Positions 32,899 to 41,901 of a stretch of DNA of 49,813 bases are shown in pieces. The stretch lies in the NCBI GenBank assembly GCA_019115765.1, contig DXCZ01000076.1, forward strand, positions 1-49,813. Reading direction: 5' to 3'. The notes under the pieces were generated by a model. The model saw only the letters and a list, made by a program, of their open reading frames with translations, was not told the origin of the DNA and made no database searches. Every line of letters starts with the position of its first letter. Position 1 is the stretch's first letter. The translations under genes and the position numbers were made by a program. Source of the stretch: Candidatus Mediterraneibacter stercoripullorum. GTDB taxonomy: Bacteria; Bacillota; Clostridia; Lachnospirales; Lachnospiraceae.

Positions 32899-35800
32899 AT
32901 GAATAATATTTTCGATGAGGTGAATGCGGTGGATAAGTATGAATATAAGCTAAAAACCGAACAGATGCTTGAGTTGATGGAAAACGGGTCCTACAGGCAG
33001 GCGGCGGAGATAGCAGATCAGATTGAATGGAAGCGGGTCCGCAATGTTACAATGCTGATCAACGTCAGTGATATTTATGAGAAAAACAGGGAATATCAGA
33101 AGAGTTATGATGTGCTGAGTATTGCCTATCACCGTGCGGAGGGAAGCAGAAAAGTAATTTATCATCTGTGTACTCTGGCTATCAAGACAGGTAATGTAGA
33201 CGAGGCGATCGACTATTATGATGACTTTATGCAGATCGCACCAAAGGACCCGAATCAGTTTATATTGAGATATCAGATACTAAGAGCACAGAGAGCTCCT
33301 ATAGAACAGCAGATAGAGGCTCTTGAGGAGTTCAAGAAATCTGAATATATTGAAGAGTGGGCATATGAACTTGCAAAACTTTATCAGGAAGCCGGTATGA
33401 CAGCGGAATGTCTGGAAGAGTGTGATGATCTCATCTTATGGTTCAGTGAAGGGAAGTATGTTTACAAGGCGATGGAGCTGAAGATGCAGTACAAGCCGCT
33501 GACACCGTCCCAGCAGGAAAAGTACGACCGCAGATACGAGAAGATGTCGGCAGATACGGAAGAGATGCCTGATCTGGAAGCCTATGCGGAGCGGAAAGCG
33601 CAGGAAGAAGAGGCAGTGGAGACAGAAGCTGCTGAAGTGGTTGAAGAGCCTGTTGCTGAAACAGAAGATGAAAACGGAGAACATGAAAGCGAAGCATCAG
33701 CTGATGACTCCCATGCAGGTGGGATGCATATTCTTAAAGAAGCCGGCAAAAAGATCGGCGATACGATGAGACTCGATGAGGCATTGAAGAAACTTCTTCA
33801 TCCGCAGAAGAATGAAGAGGAAAGCCCAGAAACGTCTTATGAGGAAGCTGCTGCAGAAAACATTGAGGAAACAGCTGCTGTTGAAAACGAGGCTGAGGCT
33901 GAAAACATTGTTGAGCAGGAAGAACCGGATATGACAGATCTGGAAGCTGAGATCGATGCGATAGAATCTGTGGCAGATCTTGGAATGGCAGACAGAATTG
34001 CAGGAACTACCATACCAGAGGCAGGAGGAAAGGTATCCTTATCCGGTGATATGAAAGAGATCATCCCGGAAGATGTAGACAATCTGGATGAAGAGATTGA
34101 CGAGCAGGAAGCAGAAAGTCTGGAATCCGAAGAAATCGGAGAGGTCGAAGCGGAACCCCTGGCATCTGAAGAGACTGAAGAAGCTGAGGCAGAGGCTTTG
34201 GAGCCAGAAGAGATCGAAGAAGCTGAGGTGGAGAGCCTGGAATCCGAAGAAATCGAGAATGTTGAAGCGGAAGTTTTAGAGGATGAAGAGGCTGAAGCGT
34301 TTGGCATGACCGAGGATGATGATCAGATTGCCGGACAGATGAGTCTGGAAGATATTCTGGAAGGATGGGATTCACAGGCAATCGAAGAAGATGAAGAGGA
34401 AAATCAGGATATTTCAGAAGAAGATATCCTGGAAGAGGAATTTTCTGTACCGGAGGAAATCACAACTCAGCAGGACAGTGAAGAAACACTGCCCGAGACT
34501 GCACTATCAGAAGAAATAGAAGAATTTGATGAAATAGATTATGCCGAGGGCGAGGATCTGGACGAAGCTGATTATGCCGAGGCAGAAGACTTGGATGAGT
34601 TCGATTATGAGGAGGCCGAAGACTTGGATGAGTTCGATTATGAAGAGGCCGAAGATCTGGATGAAGCCGATTATGAAGAAGCCGAAGATCTGGAAGAGTC
34701 CGATTATGCCGAGGGCGAGGATCTGGATGAGTCTGATTATGAAGAAGCTGAGGATCTGGATGAAGCCGATTATGAAGAAGCCGAAGATCTGGATGAAGCC
34801 GATTATGAAGAAGCTGAGGATCTGGATGAAGCTGATTACGAAGAAGTGGTTGAGAAAACTGCTTCAAAGAAAACAGAGCCTATACTTCCTCCAGATATCC
34901 AGCGGTTGATAGACGAGATCGAAGGTGTGGCTCCACCGGAAGAAGAGGTGGTCAAGCCGGTCAGAACGAGAAAAATCGATAATACTCCTACTGAGAACAT
35001 GGGGAAAGTTGCTGATGAGCTACGCCTGGATGATGTGGATCTGGAAGATGCGGAAGAGTATGAGGAAGACGAAGAGTATTTCGATGACGATGATTATGAT
35101 ACCGGATTTATACCAGACGAGGATGAGATAGAAGAGAGCGAGTCTGAGGAAGAGTATGACAGACTTTTCGATGAAGATGATTATGAAGGGGAAGCTCCGG
35201 ATCTGGAAGAGGAGTTCCGGATCAATCCCGATCATGGAACAGAGCCGGATGACAGAGAAGTACCGGATGAAGATGATGATATGATGGATATCATGTCGTC
35301 AGCAACAACGCCTCTGAGCCGAAAAGAAACTGCAAAGCTTATTGCTACAGGAAAGACATCGCCTCTTCCGCTTGATGAGATATCGGATGCGCTGTCTATG
35401 ACAGACACAGGATTTATTGTCCGGGCAAGATATGACCTCAGCGGACAGTCGGGCAAGGGACCGAGACCTGCACTTACAGAAGAGCAGAAGAAACTTTTCT
35501 CCTATTTCGTACCGGTGCGTGGAATGAGTGAACAGATTATAGATGTTCTGGAGCAGGATAAGAATTGTACGAACAGAAAGGGAACCTCGAAGACAGGAAA
35601 TCTTCTGATCATAGGAAATAAGGGAAATGGAAAGACAGTCCTGGCTGTGGATGTGGTGAAAGCAATACAGAAGCAGCGCAAGATCCATCAGGGCAAGGTG
35701 GCGATCGTTACTGGCGAATCGCTGAACAAGAAGAAGATAAGTGATATCTTTGCCAAGCTGTACGGAGGTGCGCTGATTATTGAGAAAGCCGGAAAGATGA

Positions 35801-36231
35801 ACGAGAAGACGGTTGCGCGTCTTAATAAGGCTATGGAGAAGGATACCGGAGAACTTCTTATCGTACTGGAAGAGCAGAGAAAACCGCTTGACCGTCTGCT
35901 TTCCTCTAACAGAGAGTTCAGAAGGAAGTTTACTTCCCGCCTGGAGGTGCCGATCTTTATTAATGATGAGCTGGTTACTTTCGGACAGACATATGCGCAG
36001 GAGAACGGATACCGCATTGATGAGATGGGAATCCTGGCCCTGTACAGTAAAATTGACTCTCTTCAGAGAGAAGATCATGCAGTGACAGTTGCAGAGGTCA
36101 AGGATGTTATGGATGAAGCAATCCGTCATTCACAGAAAGCATCAGCTAAGAAACTTGTGAAGCGAGTCTTCGGCAAGAATACAGATGATGCAGACCGGAT
36201 TCTTCTTTCGGAGAAGGATTTCAGCATTTAA
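32899..36231 (+). CDS. TPR / acidic-repeat / AAA-type ATPase-like protein
   Basis: A 1110-residue cytosolic protein in three parts. Residues ~1-220 are helical TPR-like repeats (AAEIADQIEW, KSYDVLSIAYHRAEG, NVDEAIDYYDDFMQIAP, AYELAKLYQEAGM). Residues ~220-790 are very acidic and low complexity. They include ~13-residue ESEEI/EAE repeats (34108-34290) and nine copies of an 11-residue DYxExEDLDEx unit (34537-34833). Residues ~860-1095 are an AAA-like ATPase: Walker A GNKGNGKT (about 905-912), Walker B-like GALIIEKAG (about 955), sensor region LEVPIFIND. The start lacks a good ribosome site but fits the N-terminus I expect from Lachnospiraceae homologues. Function is unknown. It is transcribed alone, ahead of glgB, with a terminator after it. 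Confidence 0.75.
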   Translation: MNNIFDEVNAVDKYEYKLKTEQMLELMENGSYRQAAEIADQIEWKRVRNVTMLINVSDIYEKNREYQKSYDVLSIAYHRAEGSRKVIYHLCTLAIKTGNVDEAIDYYDDFMQIAPKDPNQFILRYQILRAQRAPIEQQIEALEEFKKSEYIEEWAYELAKLYQEAGMTAECLEECDDLILWFSEGKYVYKAMELKMQYKPLTPSQQEKYDRRYEKMSADTEEMPDLEAYAERKAQEEEAVETEAAEVVEEPVAETEDENGEHESEASADDSHAGGMHILKEAGKKIGDTMRLDEALKKLLHPQKNEEESPETSYEEAAAENIEETAAVENEAEAENIVEQEEPDMTDLEAEIDAIESVADLGMADRIAGTTIPEAGGKVSLSGDMKEIIPEDVDNLDEEIDEQEAESLESEEIGEVEAEPLASEETEEAEAEALEPEEIEEAEVESLESEEIENVEAEVLEDEEAEAFGMTEDDDQIAGQMSLEDILEGWDSQAIEEDEEENQDISEEDILEEEFSVPEEITTQQDSEETLPETALSEEIEEFDEIDYAEGEDLDEADYAEAEDLDEFDYEEAEDLDEFDYEEAEDLDEADYEEAEDLEESDYAEGEDLDESDYEEAEDLDEADYEEAEDLDEADYEEAEDLDEADYEEVVEKTASKKTEPILPPDIQRLIDEIEGVAPPEEEVVKPVRTRKIDNTPTENMGKVADELRLDDVDLEDAEEYEEDEEYFDDDDYDTGFIPDEDEIEESESEEEYDRLFDEDDYEGEAPDLEEEFRINPDHGTEPDDREVPDEDDDMMDIMSSATTPLSRKETAKLIATGKTSPLPLDEISDALSMTDTGFIVRARYDLSGQSGKGPRPALTEEQKKLFSYFVPVRGMSEQIIDVLEQDKNCTNRKGTSKTGNLLIIGNKGNGKTVLAVDVVKAIQKQRKIHQGKVAIVTGESLNKKKISDIFAKLYGGALIIEKAGKMNEKTVARLNKAMEKDTGELLIVLEEQRKPLDRLLSSNREFRRKFTSRLEVPIFINDELVTFGQTYAQENGYRIDEMGILALYSKIDSLQREDHAVTVAEVKDVMDEAIRHSQKASAKKLVKRVFGKNTDDADRILLSEKDFSI
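34537..34833 (+). repeat. Nine 33-bp tandem repeats inside the TPR/AAA gene
   Basis: Each 33-bp unit encodes DYxExEDLDEx. Synonymous differences (GCC/GCT, GAA/GAG, CTG/TTG) separate the copies, while the last four are almost identical, suggesting recent slippage or unequal exchange. A degenerate tenth unit begins at 34834. Confidence 0.9.
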
Positions 36232-36246
36232 GAGAAATATAAGATA

Positions 36247-36281
36247 AACAGGCAGTTTCGCAAGAGACTGCTTGTTTTTAT
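36247..36281 (+). terminator. Terminator after the TPR/AAA gene
   Basis: ACAGGCAGTTTC pairs with GAGACTGCTTGT (two non-Watson-Crick positions) over a GCAA loop, followed by TTTTTATTTAT. Confidence 0.75.
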
Positions 36282-36447
36282 TTATCTGAGACGCTTTTCT
36301 CTTTCTTTTTGGAGAGGTTTCAAGTATAATGTTGTTATATAAATGTCCGGCTGCCATCCCGGGAGGGCTGATCTTGTATTTCCCTTGGAGAGTTCTTTGA
36401 GTGGCAGCTGGAGCAATTATTAAAATTTGAGCGGCGAGGTGGGCTTT

Positions 36448-38373
36448 ATGGTAGAGAAGCAGAACACAAAGAAGGACTTGGAGTCATTCGAGATCGGAGA
36501 ACTGGATCAGTATCTCTTCGGACAGGGCAACCATTATGAGATTTATCAGAAGATGGGTGCCCACAAAGTTACGGTCAATGGTGAAGACGGAGTTTATTTT
36601 GCAGTATGGGCGCCACATGCGCGGAGAGTTGCTGTAGTAGGTGACTTCAATGGATGGGATTTCGAGGCAAACTATATGGAACGGCAGGAGCCGATGGGAA
36701 TCTACACCTGCTTTGTACCTGGCGTGAAGGAAGGCGATCTGTACAAGTTCTGTATTGAGACGCAGCAGGGCAAGAGGATATTTAAGGCGGATCCATTCGC
36801 AAATTATGCGGAGCTCAGACCGGGGACAGCGTCCAGAGTTACGGATATCTCACATCTCAAGTGGACAGATGACGCCTGGATGGAACTGAGGAAGACATGG
36901 GATCATCATACAAGTCCGATGTCTATCTATGAAGTGCACCTGGGATCATGGAAGCGGAATCCAGGAACTGATGACGAGGGGTTCTATACATACAGAGAGT
37001 TTGCTGAGGCTATTACAGACTATGTGAAAGAGATGGGATATACCCATGTCGAACTTATGGGTATGGCTGAGCATCCGTTTGACGGCTCATGGGGATATCA
37101 GGTAACCGGATATTATGCACCGACGTCAAGGTATGGAACTCCGGAAGATTTCGCATATATGATCAATTATCTCCACAGGAATAAGATCGGAGTGATCCTT
37201 GACTGGGTACCGGCTCATTTCCCGAAGGATGCTCATGGTCTGGCGGATTTCGACGGGACTCCAACCTATGAGTATGCGGATCCGAGAAAGGGAGAGCATC
37301 CGGACTGGGGAACCAAGATCTTTGATTATGGCAAGCCGGAGGTGAAGAACTTCCTGATCGCTAATGCTCTGTTCTGGATCGAGCATTTCCATGTAGACGG
37401 GCTTCGTGTGGATGCGGTTGCTTCCATGCTTTATCTGGACTACGGCAAACAGGATGGCCAGTGGGTAGCTAATAAGTACGGTGGAAATGAAAATCTGGAG
37501 GCCATTGAGTTCTTCAAGCATCTGAATTCTGTTGTGCTCGGAAGAAATAAGGGCGCTGTTATGATCGCTGAGGAGTCTACTGCGTGGCCCAAGGTGACGG
37601 GAGCTCCGGAGGATGGAGGCCTTGGATTCAGCCTGAAGTGGAACATGGGATGGATGCATGATTTTACAGAATACATGAAGCTGGACCCATATTTCAGAAA
37701 GAATGCGCATCATATGATGACATTTGCAAGCTCATATGCATATAGTGAGAATTACATTCTCGTGCTGTCACATGACGAAGTGGTACATCTGAAGTGTTCT
37801 ATGATCAATAAGATGCCCGGACTGGGATTCGATAAATATGCGAACCTGAAAGCAGGATATGCATTTATGATGGGGCATCCGGGAAAGAAACTTCTCTTTA
37901 TGGGACAGGATTTTGCCCAGCTTAGGGAGTGGAGCGAGGAGAGAGAGCTTGACTGGTATCTTCTTGAAGAGGCGCCGCATCAGCAGATCCAGAACTGGTA
38001 TCGTGATCTGCTTCATCTCTATAAGAAGAATAAGGCGATGTTTGAGCTGGATTCAGATCCGGCGGGATTTGAGTGGATCAATGCGGATGACAACTACCGC
38101 AGTATCTACAGCTTTATGAGACATTCAAAGGATAATAAAAAGAACCTTCTCTTTATCTGCAATTTTACACCTATGGAGCGCAGGGATTACAGAGTCGGAG
38201 TGCCGAGGAGAAAGCAGTGCCGTCTGATTCTGAACAGTGATGATGTTCAGTACGGAGGTACAGGAGAGCCGAGGCCGCTTCTCTATAAACCGGTGAAACA
38301 GGAGTGTGACGGAAAGAAGTATTCCTTCGCATATCCGCTTCCGCCATATGGAGTTGCAGTATTCGAGTTCTGA
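36448..38373 (+). CDS. glgB: 1,4-alpha-glucan branching enzyme
   Basis: A 641-residue GH13 enzyme that introduces alpha-1,6 branches into glycogen. An N-terminal CBM48 domain (about residues 30-130; YFAVWAPHARRVAVVGDFNGW) precedes the barrel with HVELMGMAEHPFDGSWGYQVTGY-type region I, HVDGLRVDAVASMLYLDY (nucleophile Asp about residue 315), AEESTAWP (acid Glu about 370) and LSHDEVVH (about 438). The C-terminal beta domain is complete. ATG 36448 follows GAGGTGG; a TTG 21 bases earlier is not needed. Other glycogen genes are not adjacent. It lies 216 bp after the TPR/AAA gene and ends before a terminator. Confidence 0.95.
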   Translation: MVEKQNTKKDLESFEIGELDQYLFGQGNHYEIYQKMGAHKVTVNGEDGVYFAVWAPHARRVAVVGDFNGWDFEANYMERQEPMGIYTCFVPGVKEGDLYKFCIETQQGKRIFKADPFANYAELRPGTASRVTDISHLKWTDDAWMELRKTWDHHTSPMSIYEVHLGSWKRNPGTDDEGFYTYREFAEAITDYVKEMGYTHVELMGMAEHPFDGSWGYQVTGYYAPTSRYGTPEDFAYMINYLHRNKIGVILDWVPAHFPKDAHGLADFDGTPTYEYADPRKGEHPDWGTKIFDYGKPEVKNFLIANALFWIEHFHVDGLRVDAVASMLYLDYGKQDGQWVANKYGGNENLEAIEFFKHLNSVVLGRNKGAVMIAEESTAWPKVTGAPEDGGLGFSLKWNMGWMHDFTEYMKLDPYFRKNAHHMMTFASSYAYSENYILVLSHDEVVHLKCSMINKMPGLGFDKYANLKAGYAFMMGHPGKKLLFMGQDFAQLREWSEERELDWYLLEEAPHQQIQNWYRDLLHLYKKNKAMFELDSDPAGFEWINADDNYRSIYSFMRHSKDNKKNLLFICNFTPMERRDYRVGVPRRKQCRLILNSDDVQYGGTGEPRPLLYKPVKQECDGKKYSFAYPLPPYGVAVFEF

Positions 38374-38422
38374 GAAGCTGACAACATTGGATGAAATATA
38401 AATATTTTGCTGGAAGGCCAGG

Positions 38423-38460
38423 GCTGCTGCGGGAATTATTCCCGGCAGCAGCTTTCTTGC
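38423..38460 (+). terminator. Terminator of glgB
   Basis: GCTGCTGCGGGAA pairs with TTCCCGGCAGCAGC (one bulged G) around a 3-base loop (38423-38454), followed by TTTCTTG. The remainder of the 316-bp gap to hppA is AT-rich, with a TATAAT at 38636-38641 that may be the hppA -10; no good -35 is seen. Confidence 0.7.
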
Positions 38461-38689
38461 GTTTGGGGAAAGTTCTTTTCTGTATCCTGCAGAAGAAAAA
38501 TCCTTCGGATAAAGCTTACTGGGAGATAGGATTTCCAGAAGAAGAAATTTGTGGGAATATTGCAAAATTGCATAAAAATATTGCTAAAATAAAAAATATA
38601 TTCAGAAAAAACTACCAATAATTATATAGAGGTGTTATAATAAACCACGTACACGTAAAATTTAAAAATGGAATGGAGGAAAGATTTAC

Positions 38690-40789
38690 ATGGACAATCT
38701 ATTGGCACTACTGACACTATGCGGATCCGTCATTGCCCTTCTGTTTGTTGTAAGCAGAGCACAGAAGGTTCTTCGGTTTCCAGAAGGCAATGATAAGATG
38801 AAAAAGATCTCGGCATCCATCCATCAAGGGGCGATGGCGTACCTGAGACGCCAGTATAAGATTCTGATCGGGTTCTTTGCTGTGATGTTCGTCATCCTCG
38901 CTGTCATGGCGGCGTTCGGTCTTCTGACCTGGTTTGTACCGTTTGCGTTTGTAACGGGAGGATTCTTCTCAGGACTATCTGGATTTGTAGGAATGCAGAT
39001 TGCTACGAGGGCGAATGCCAGAACAGCGGCTGCCTGCCAGAAAAGCCTGAACAAAGGTTTGAATGTGGCATTTTCGGCAGGATCAGTCATGGGATTTACA
39101 GTGGTCGGACTGGGACTTCTGGATATCTCTATCTGGTATCTGCTTCTGAGATTAGTATTTGATCTCCCGATCGAGGATATTACAAGTACAATGCTTACAT
39201 TTGGAATGGGTGCATCATCCATGGCATTATTTGCACGTGTGGGCGGCGGTATTTATACAAAGGCGGCCGATGTAGGGGCGGACCTTGTAGGTAAGGTTGA
39301 GGCGGGTATCCCGGAGGATGACCCGAGAAATCCGGCCGTGATCGCGGATAATGTAGGAGATAATGTAGGTGATGTTGCCGGAATGGGTGCGGATCTGTAT
39401 GAGTCCTATGTTGGCTCTATTCTGTCAGCATGTGCCCTTGGTGTGATTGCTTTTAACAAGATCGAATCTGTGGATCGTGTAAATGCAGTTGTGATCCCCA
39501 TGATCCTGGCGGCTGTGGGTGTGCTGGCGTCTATCATCGGATCTCTGCTTGTCAAGACCGGTGAGAGTACTGATCAGAGTACACTGCTGAAAGCTCTGAG
39601 AAGAGGAACAAATACAAGTGCGATCATTATCGCTGTTGTTGCGTTTCCAATCGTGTGGTTCATTCTTGGAAGAGAATTTATCGGATTTTATGTTGCCATC
39701 CTGGCAGGTCTTCTGGCAGGTGTGCTCATTGGATTCTTTACAGAGTACTTTACATCTGATACATACAGGCCGACTCAGAAACTTGCGGATAAGTCAGAGA
39801 CAGGTTCTGCAACTATCATTATCGGCGGACTGAGCCTTGGAATGCTTTCTACGGCTGTTCCGATCATTATTATTGCAGTATGTGTTATGGCGGCATATGC
39901 GCTCTCTGGAGGATTTATTGAGACAACGAGAGGTCTTTACGGAATCGCTCTGGCAGCTGTTGGAATGCTTTCCACTCTTGGAATCACGCTTGCCACAGAT
40001 GCATACGGACCAATTGCGGACAATGCCGGTGGTATCGCCGAGATGGCAGGGCTTGACGCTGAGGTTAGGAAGCGTACGGATGCTCTGGACTCTCTTGGAA
40101 ATACAACGGCGGCTACTGGAAAGGGCTTTGCCATCGGCTCGGCAGCTCTGACAGCTCTGGCTCTGATCGCGTCTTATGTGGAGAAGGTCCAGGAAGTAGG
40201 CGGTGCAGATATCGCTCTTGATATGAGTGTTATGAATCCGACTGTCCTGGTTGGTATCTTCATTGGTGCATGCCTGCCATTCGTATTTGCTGCACTGACA
40301 ATGGATTCTGTAGGACGTGCGGCTCAGAGTATCGTTGTGGAGGTGAGGCGTCAGTTCAGAGAGATAAGAGGCCTGATGGAAGGCAAGGCAGACGCAGATT
40401 ATGAGAGATGCGTTGACATCTGTACGAAGGCAAGTCTTCATGAGATGATCCTTCCGACGCTGCTTGCGATCATCACACCGGTCGTGACCGGACTGATCCT
40501 GGGATATAATGGAGTGATCGGACTTCTGACGGGATCTACGGCGACAGGATTCCTGATGGCTATCTTCATGGCAAATGCAGGAGGCGCATGGGATAATGCG
40601 AAGAAATATATCGAGGGCGGCGCTCATGGCGGAAAGGGAAGCGAGTGCCACAAGGCGGCTGTAGTAGGCGACACGGTAGGAGATCCGTTCAAGGATACTT
40701 CTGGACCGTCCATCAATATCCTGATCAAGCTGCTGTCCATGGTATCTATCGTATTTGCGGCGCTGGTTGTGAACTATCATATTTTCTAA
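38690..40789 (+). CDS. hppA: Membrane-bound ion-pumping pyrophosphatase
   Basis: A 699-residue protein with about 16 membrane spans that hydrolyses pyrophosphate and pumps H+ or Na+. The substrate motif [22 protein letters not shown] (about residues 193-214), the [20 protein letters not shown] acidic motif and the C-terminal [24 protein letters not shown] segment are intact. The [10 protein letters not shown] segment (about 463) has Ala where K+-independent enzymes have Lys, pointing to the K+-dependent subfamily; many clostridial members of that subfamily pump Na+. Ion specificity is not decided here. The start follows AGGAAAG. It appears monocistronic, with a terminator at 40828-40866. Confidence 0.95.
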   Translation: MDNLLALLTLCGSVIALLFVVSRAQKVLRFPEGNDKMKKISASIHQGAMAYLRRQYKILIGFFAVMFVILAVMAAFGLLTWFVPFAFVTGGFFSGLSGFVGMQIATRANARTAAACQKSLNKGLNVAFSAGSVMGFTVVGLGLLDISIWYLLLRLVFDLPIEDITSTMLTFGMGASSMALFARVGGGIYTKAADVGADLVGKVEAGIPEDDPRNPAVIADNVGDNVGDVAGMGADLYESYVGSILSACALGVIAFNKIESVDRVNAVVIPMILAAVGVLASIIGSLLVKTGESTDQSTLLKALRRGTNTSAIIIAVVAFPIVWFILGREFIGFYVAILAGLLAGVLIGFFTEYFTSDTYRPTQKLADKSETGSATIIIGGLSLGMLSTAVPIIIIAVCVMAAYALSGGFIETTRGLYGIALAAVGMLSTLGITLATDAYGPIADNAGGIAEMAGLDAEVRKRTDALDSLGNTTAATGKGFAIGSAALTALALIASYVEKVQEVGGADIALDMSVMNPTVLVGIFIGACLPFVFAALTMDSVGRAAQSIVVEVRRQFREIRGLMEGKADADYERCVDICTKASLHEMILPTLLAIITPVVTGLILGYNGVIGLLTGSTATGFLMAIFMANAGGAWDNAKKYIEGGAHGGKGSECHKAAVVGDTVGDPFKDTSGPSINILIKLLSMVSIVFAALVVNYHIF

Positions 40790-40827
40790 AACAGAGATAT
40801 TAGAAAATCAGATCTGAAACAAGAAGT

Positions 40828-40866
40828 AAAGCAGGCGTATTGTGAGAACAATATGCCTGCTTTTTC
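40828..40866 (+). terminator. Terminator of hppA
   Basis: GCAGGCGTATTGT (40831-40843) pairs with ACAATATGCCTGC (40848-40860), then TTTTTC. One G-U pair. Confidence 0.85.
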
Positions 40867-40979
40867 ACTGGTGCAAATATCAGGAATATGTTAATATTGA
40901 TTCGAGGGGAATTCAGTGGAATCTCAGCAGTGTGTATTTACAGGCAGGATAATATCTGCAAAAGAAAAGGGGAAAGATA

Positions 40980-41780
40980 ATGAGCTATAAAGATGAATGG
41001 TTGCTTCTGGAAGCGAATGACGATATTGATGAGATCGAACACAGGGAGCCGACAGAAGAGTTCCTGTTTTACCGGGCAGTGGCAAGCGGCGATGTGGAGA
41101 CGGTCAGGAAGAACTGTGAGCAGGGCCGGTTTGTAGAAGAAGAGGGTGTTGGCGTCCTGTCCAGAGATCCGGTAACCAATCTGAAGTATCATTTTGTGAT
41201 CACAACAGCGATGATCACCCGTCTGTGCAGGCAGAGCGGCATGGAACTGGAGCAGGCTTTCCGGCTGAGCGATTTCTATATCCAGAAGCTGGATGATTTA
41301 CATACGGAAGAGGAAGTCCACAGTCTTCATGATGAGATGGTCATGGACTACACGCAGAAGATGGGGAAATATTACCGGAGCGACACGAATTCGAAGCATA
41401 TAAATGCCTGCAAAGAGTATATCTATTCACATATAAAAGACAGGATCACAATCGAGGATCTGGCGGACGCCCTTGGAGTATCCGCAAGCTATCTGTCGCG
41501 TTTGTTCAAAAAAGAAACGGGGATCTCGGTGAGCGCATATATTCGGGGGCAGAAAATTGATATGGCCAAGAATCTGCTTAGATTCAGTGATTATTCTATG
41601 ATAGAGATTGCCAACAGGCTTTCTTTTTCATCTCAGAGTCATTTCATACAGCAGTTCCGTGAAGTGGTGGGGATGACCCCGAAGAAATACCGTGATGAGT
41701 ATTATATGATCCAGTGGGATATAGAGATGCCGACGGGATACCATGGTCATGATGGAGCAGATAATGCTTCAGGTGAGTAG
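40980..41780 (+). CDS. AraC-family transcriptional regulator
   Basis: A 266-residue regulator. The C-terminal ~100 residues (about 135-235) hold two helix-turn-helix motifs: ITIEDLADALGVSASYLSRLFKKE and MIEIANRLSFSSQSHFIQQF, with the trailing MTPKKYRDEY signature. The N-terminal ~130 residues are helical rather than a cupin, as in many clostridial sugar-operon regulators that contain a ligand- or partner-binding helical domain. The start follows AAAGGGGAAAG. It is convergent with the GH94 genes, not divergent, so control of them is possible but not shown by the layout. Confidence 0.88.
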   Translation: MSYKDEWLLLEANDDIDEIEHREPTEEFLFYRAVASGDVETVRKNCEQGRFVEEEGVGVLSRDPVTNLKYHFVITTAMITRLCRQSGMELEQAFRLSDFYIQKLDDLHTEEEVHSLHDEMVMDYTQKMGKYYRSDTNSKHINACKEYIYSHIKDRITIEDLADALGVSASYLSRLFKKETGISVSAYIRGQKIDMAKNLLRFSDYSMIEIANRLSFSSQSHFIQQFREVVGMTPKKYRDEYYMIQWDIEMPTGYHGHDGADNASGE

Positions 41781-41800
41781 CAGCAGTGATGAAAATACAG

Positions 41801-41867
41801 AAGTGCCGTATTGAGAGACGGCTGAACTTTATCAGGTCCAGCCGTTCTTTCATTACGGCACTTTTTT
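41801..41867 (+). terminator. Large terminator between the AraC gene and the GH94 operon
   Basis: AAGTGCCGTA (41801-41810) pairs with TACGGCACTT (41854-41863), and inside it ACGGCTG/CAGCCGT pair, making a long two-part hairpin. TTTTTT follows on the plus strand. The reverse direction has no U tract. Confidence 0.75.
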
Positions 41868-41901
41868 GATGGGATATTTGTTACAGTAATGTCTGTTACA
41901 G

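Noticed and set aside
34537-34833. CRISPR-like array
   Set aside because: The 33-bp units are contiguous, in frame and without spacers, so they are coding tandem repeats.
33596-34916. Long open frames on both strands across the acidic region of the TPR/AAA gene
   Set aside because: They are by-products of the GAA/GAG-rich repeats. They encode low-complexity strings (Met/Lys/Trp or His/Asn/Pro repeats) and have no ribosome sites.
39794-40780. 328-codon open frame opposite hppA
   Set aside because: It is antisense to a highly conserved pyrophosphatase, shows no domain and has no ribosome site.
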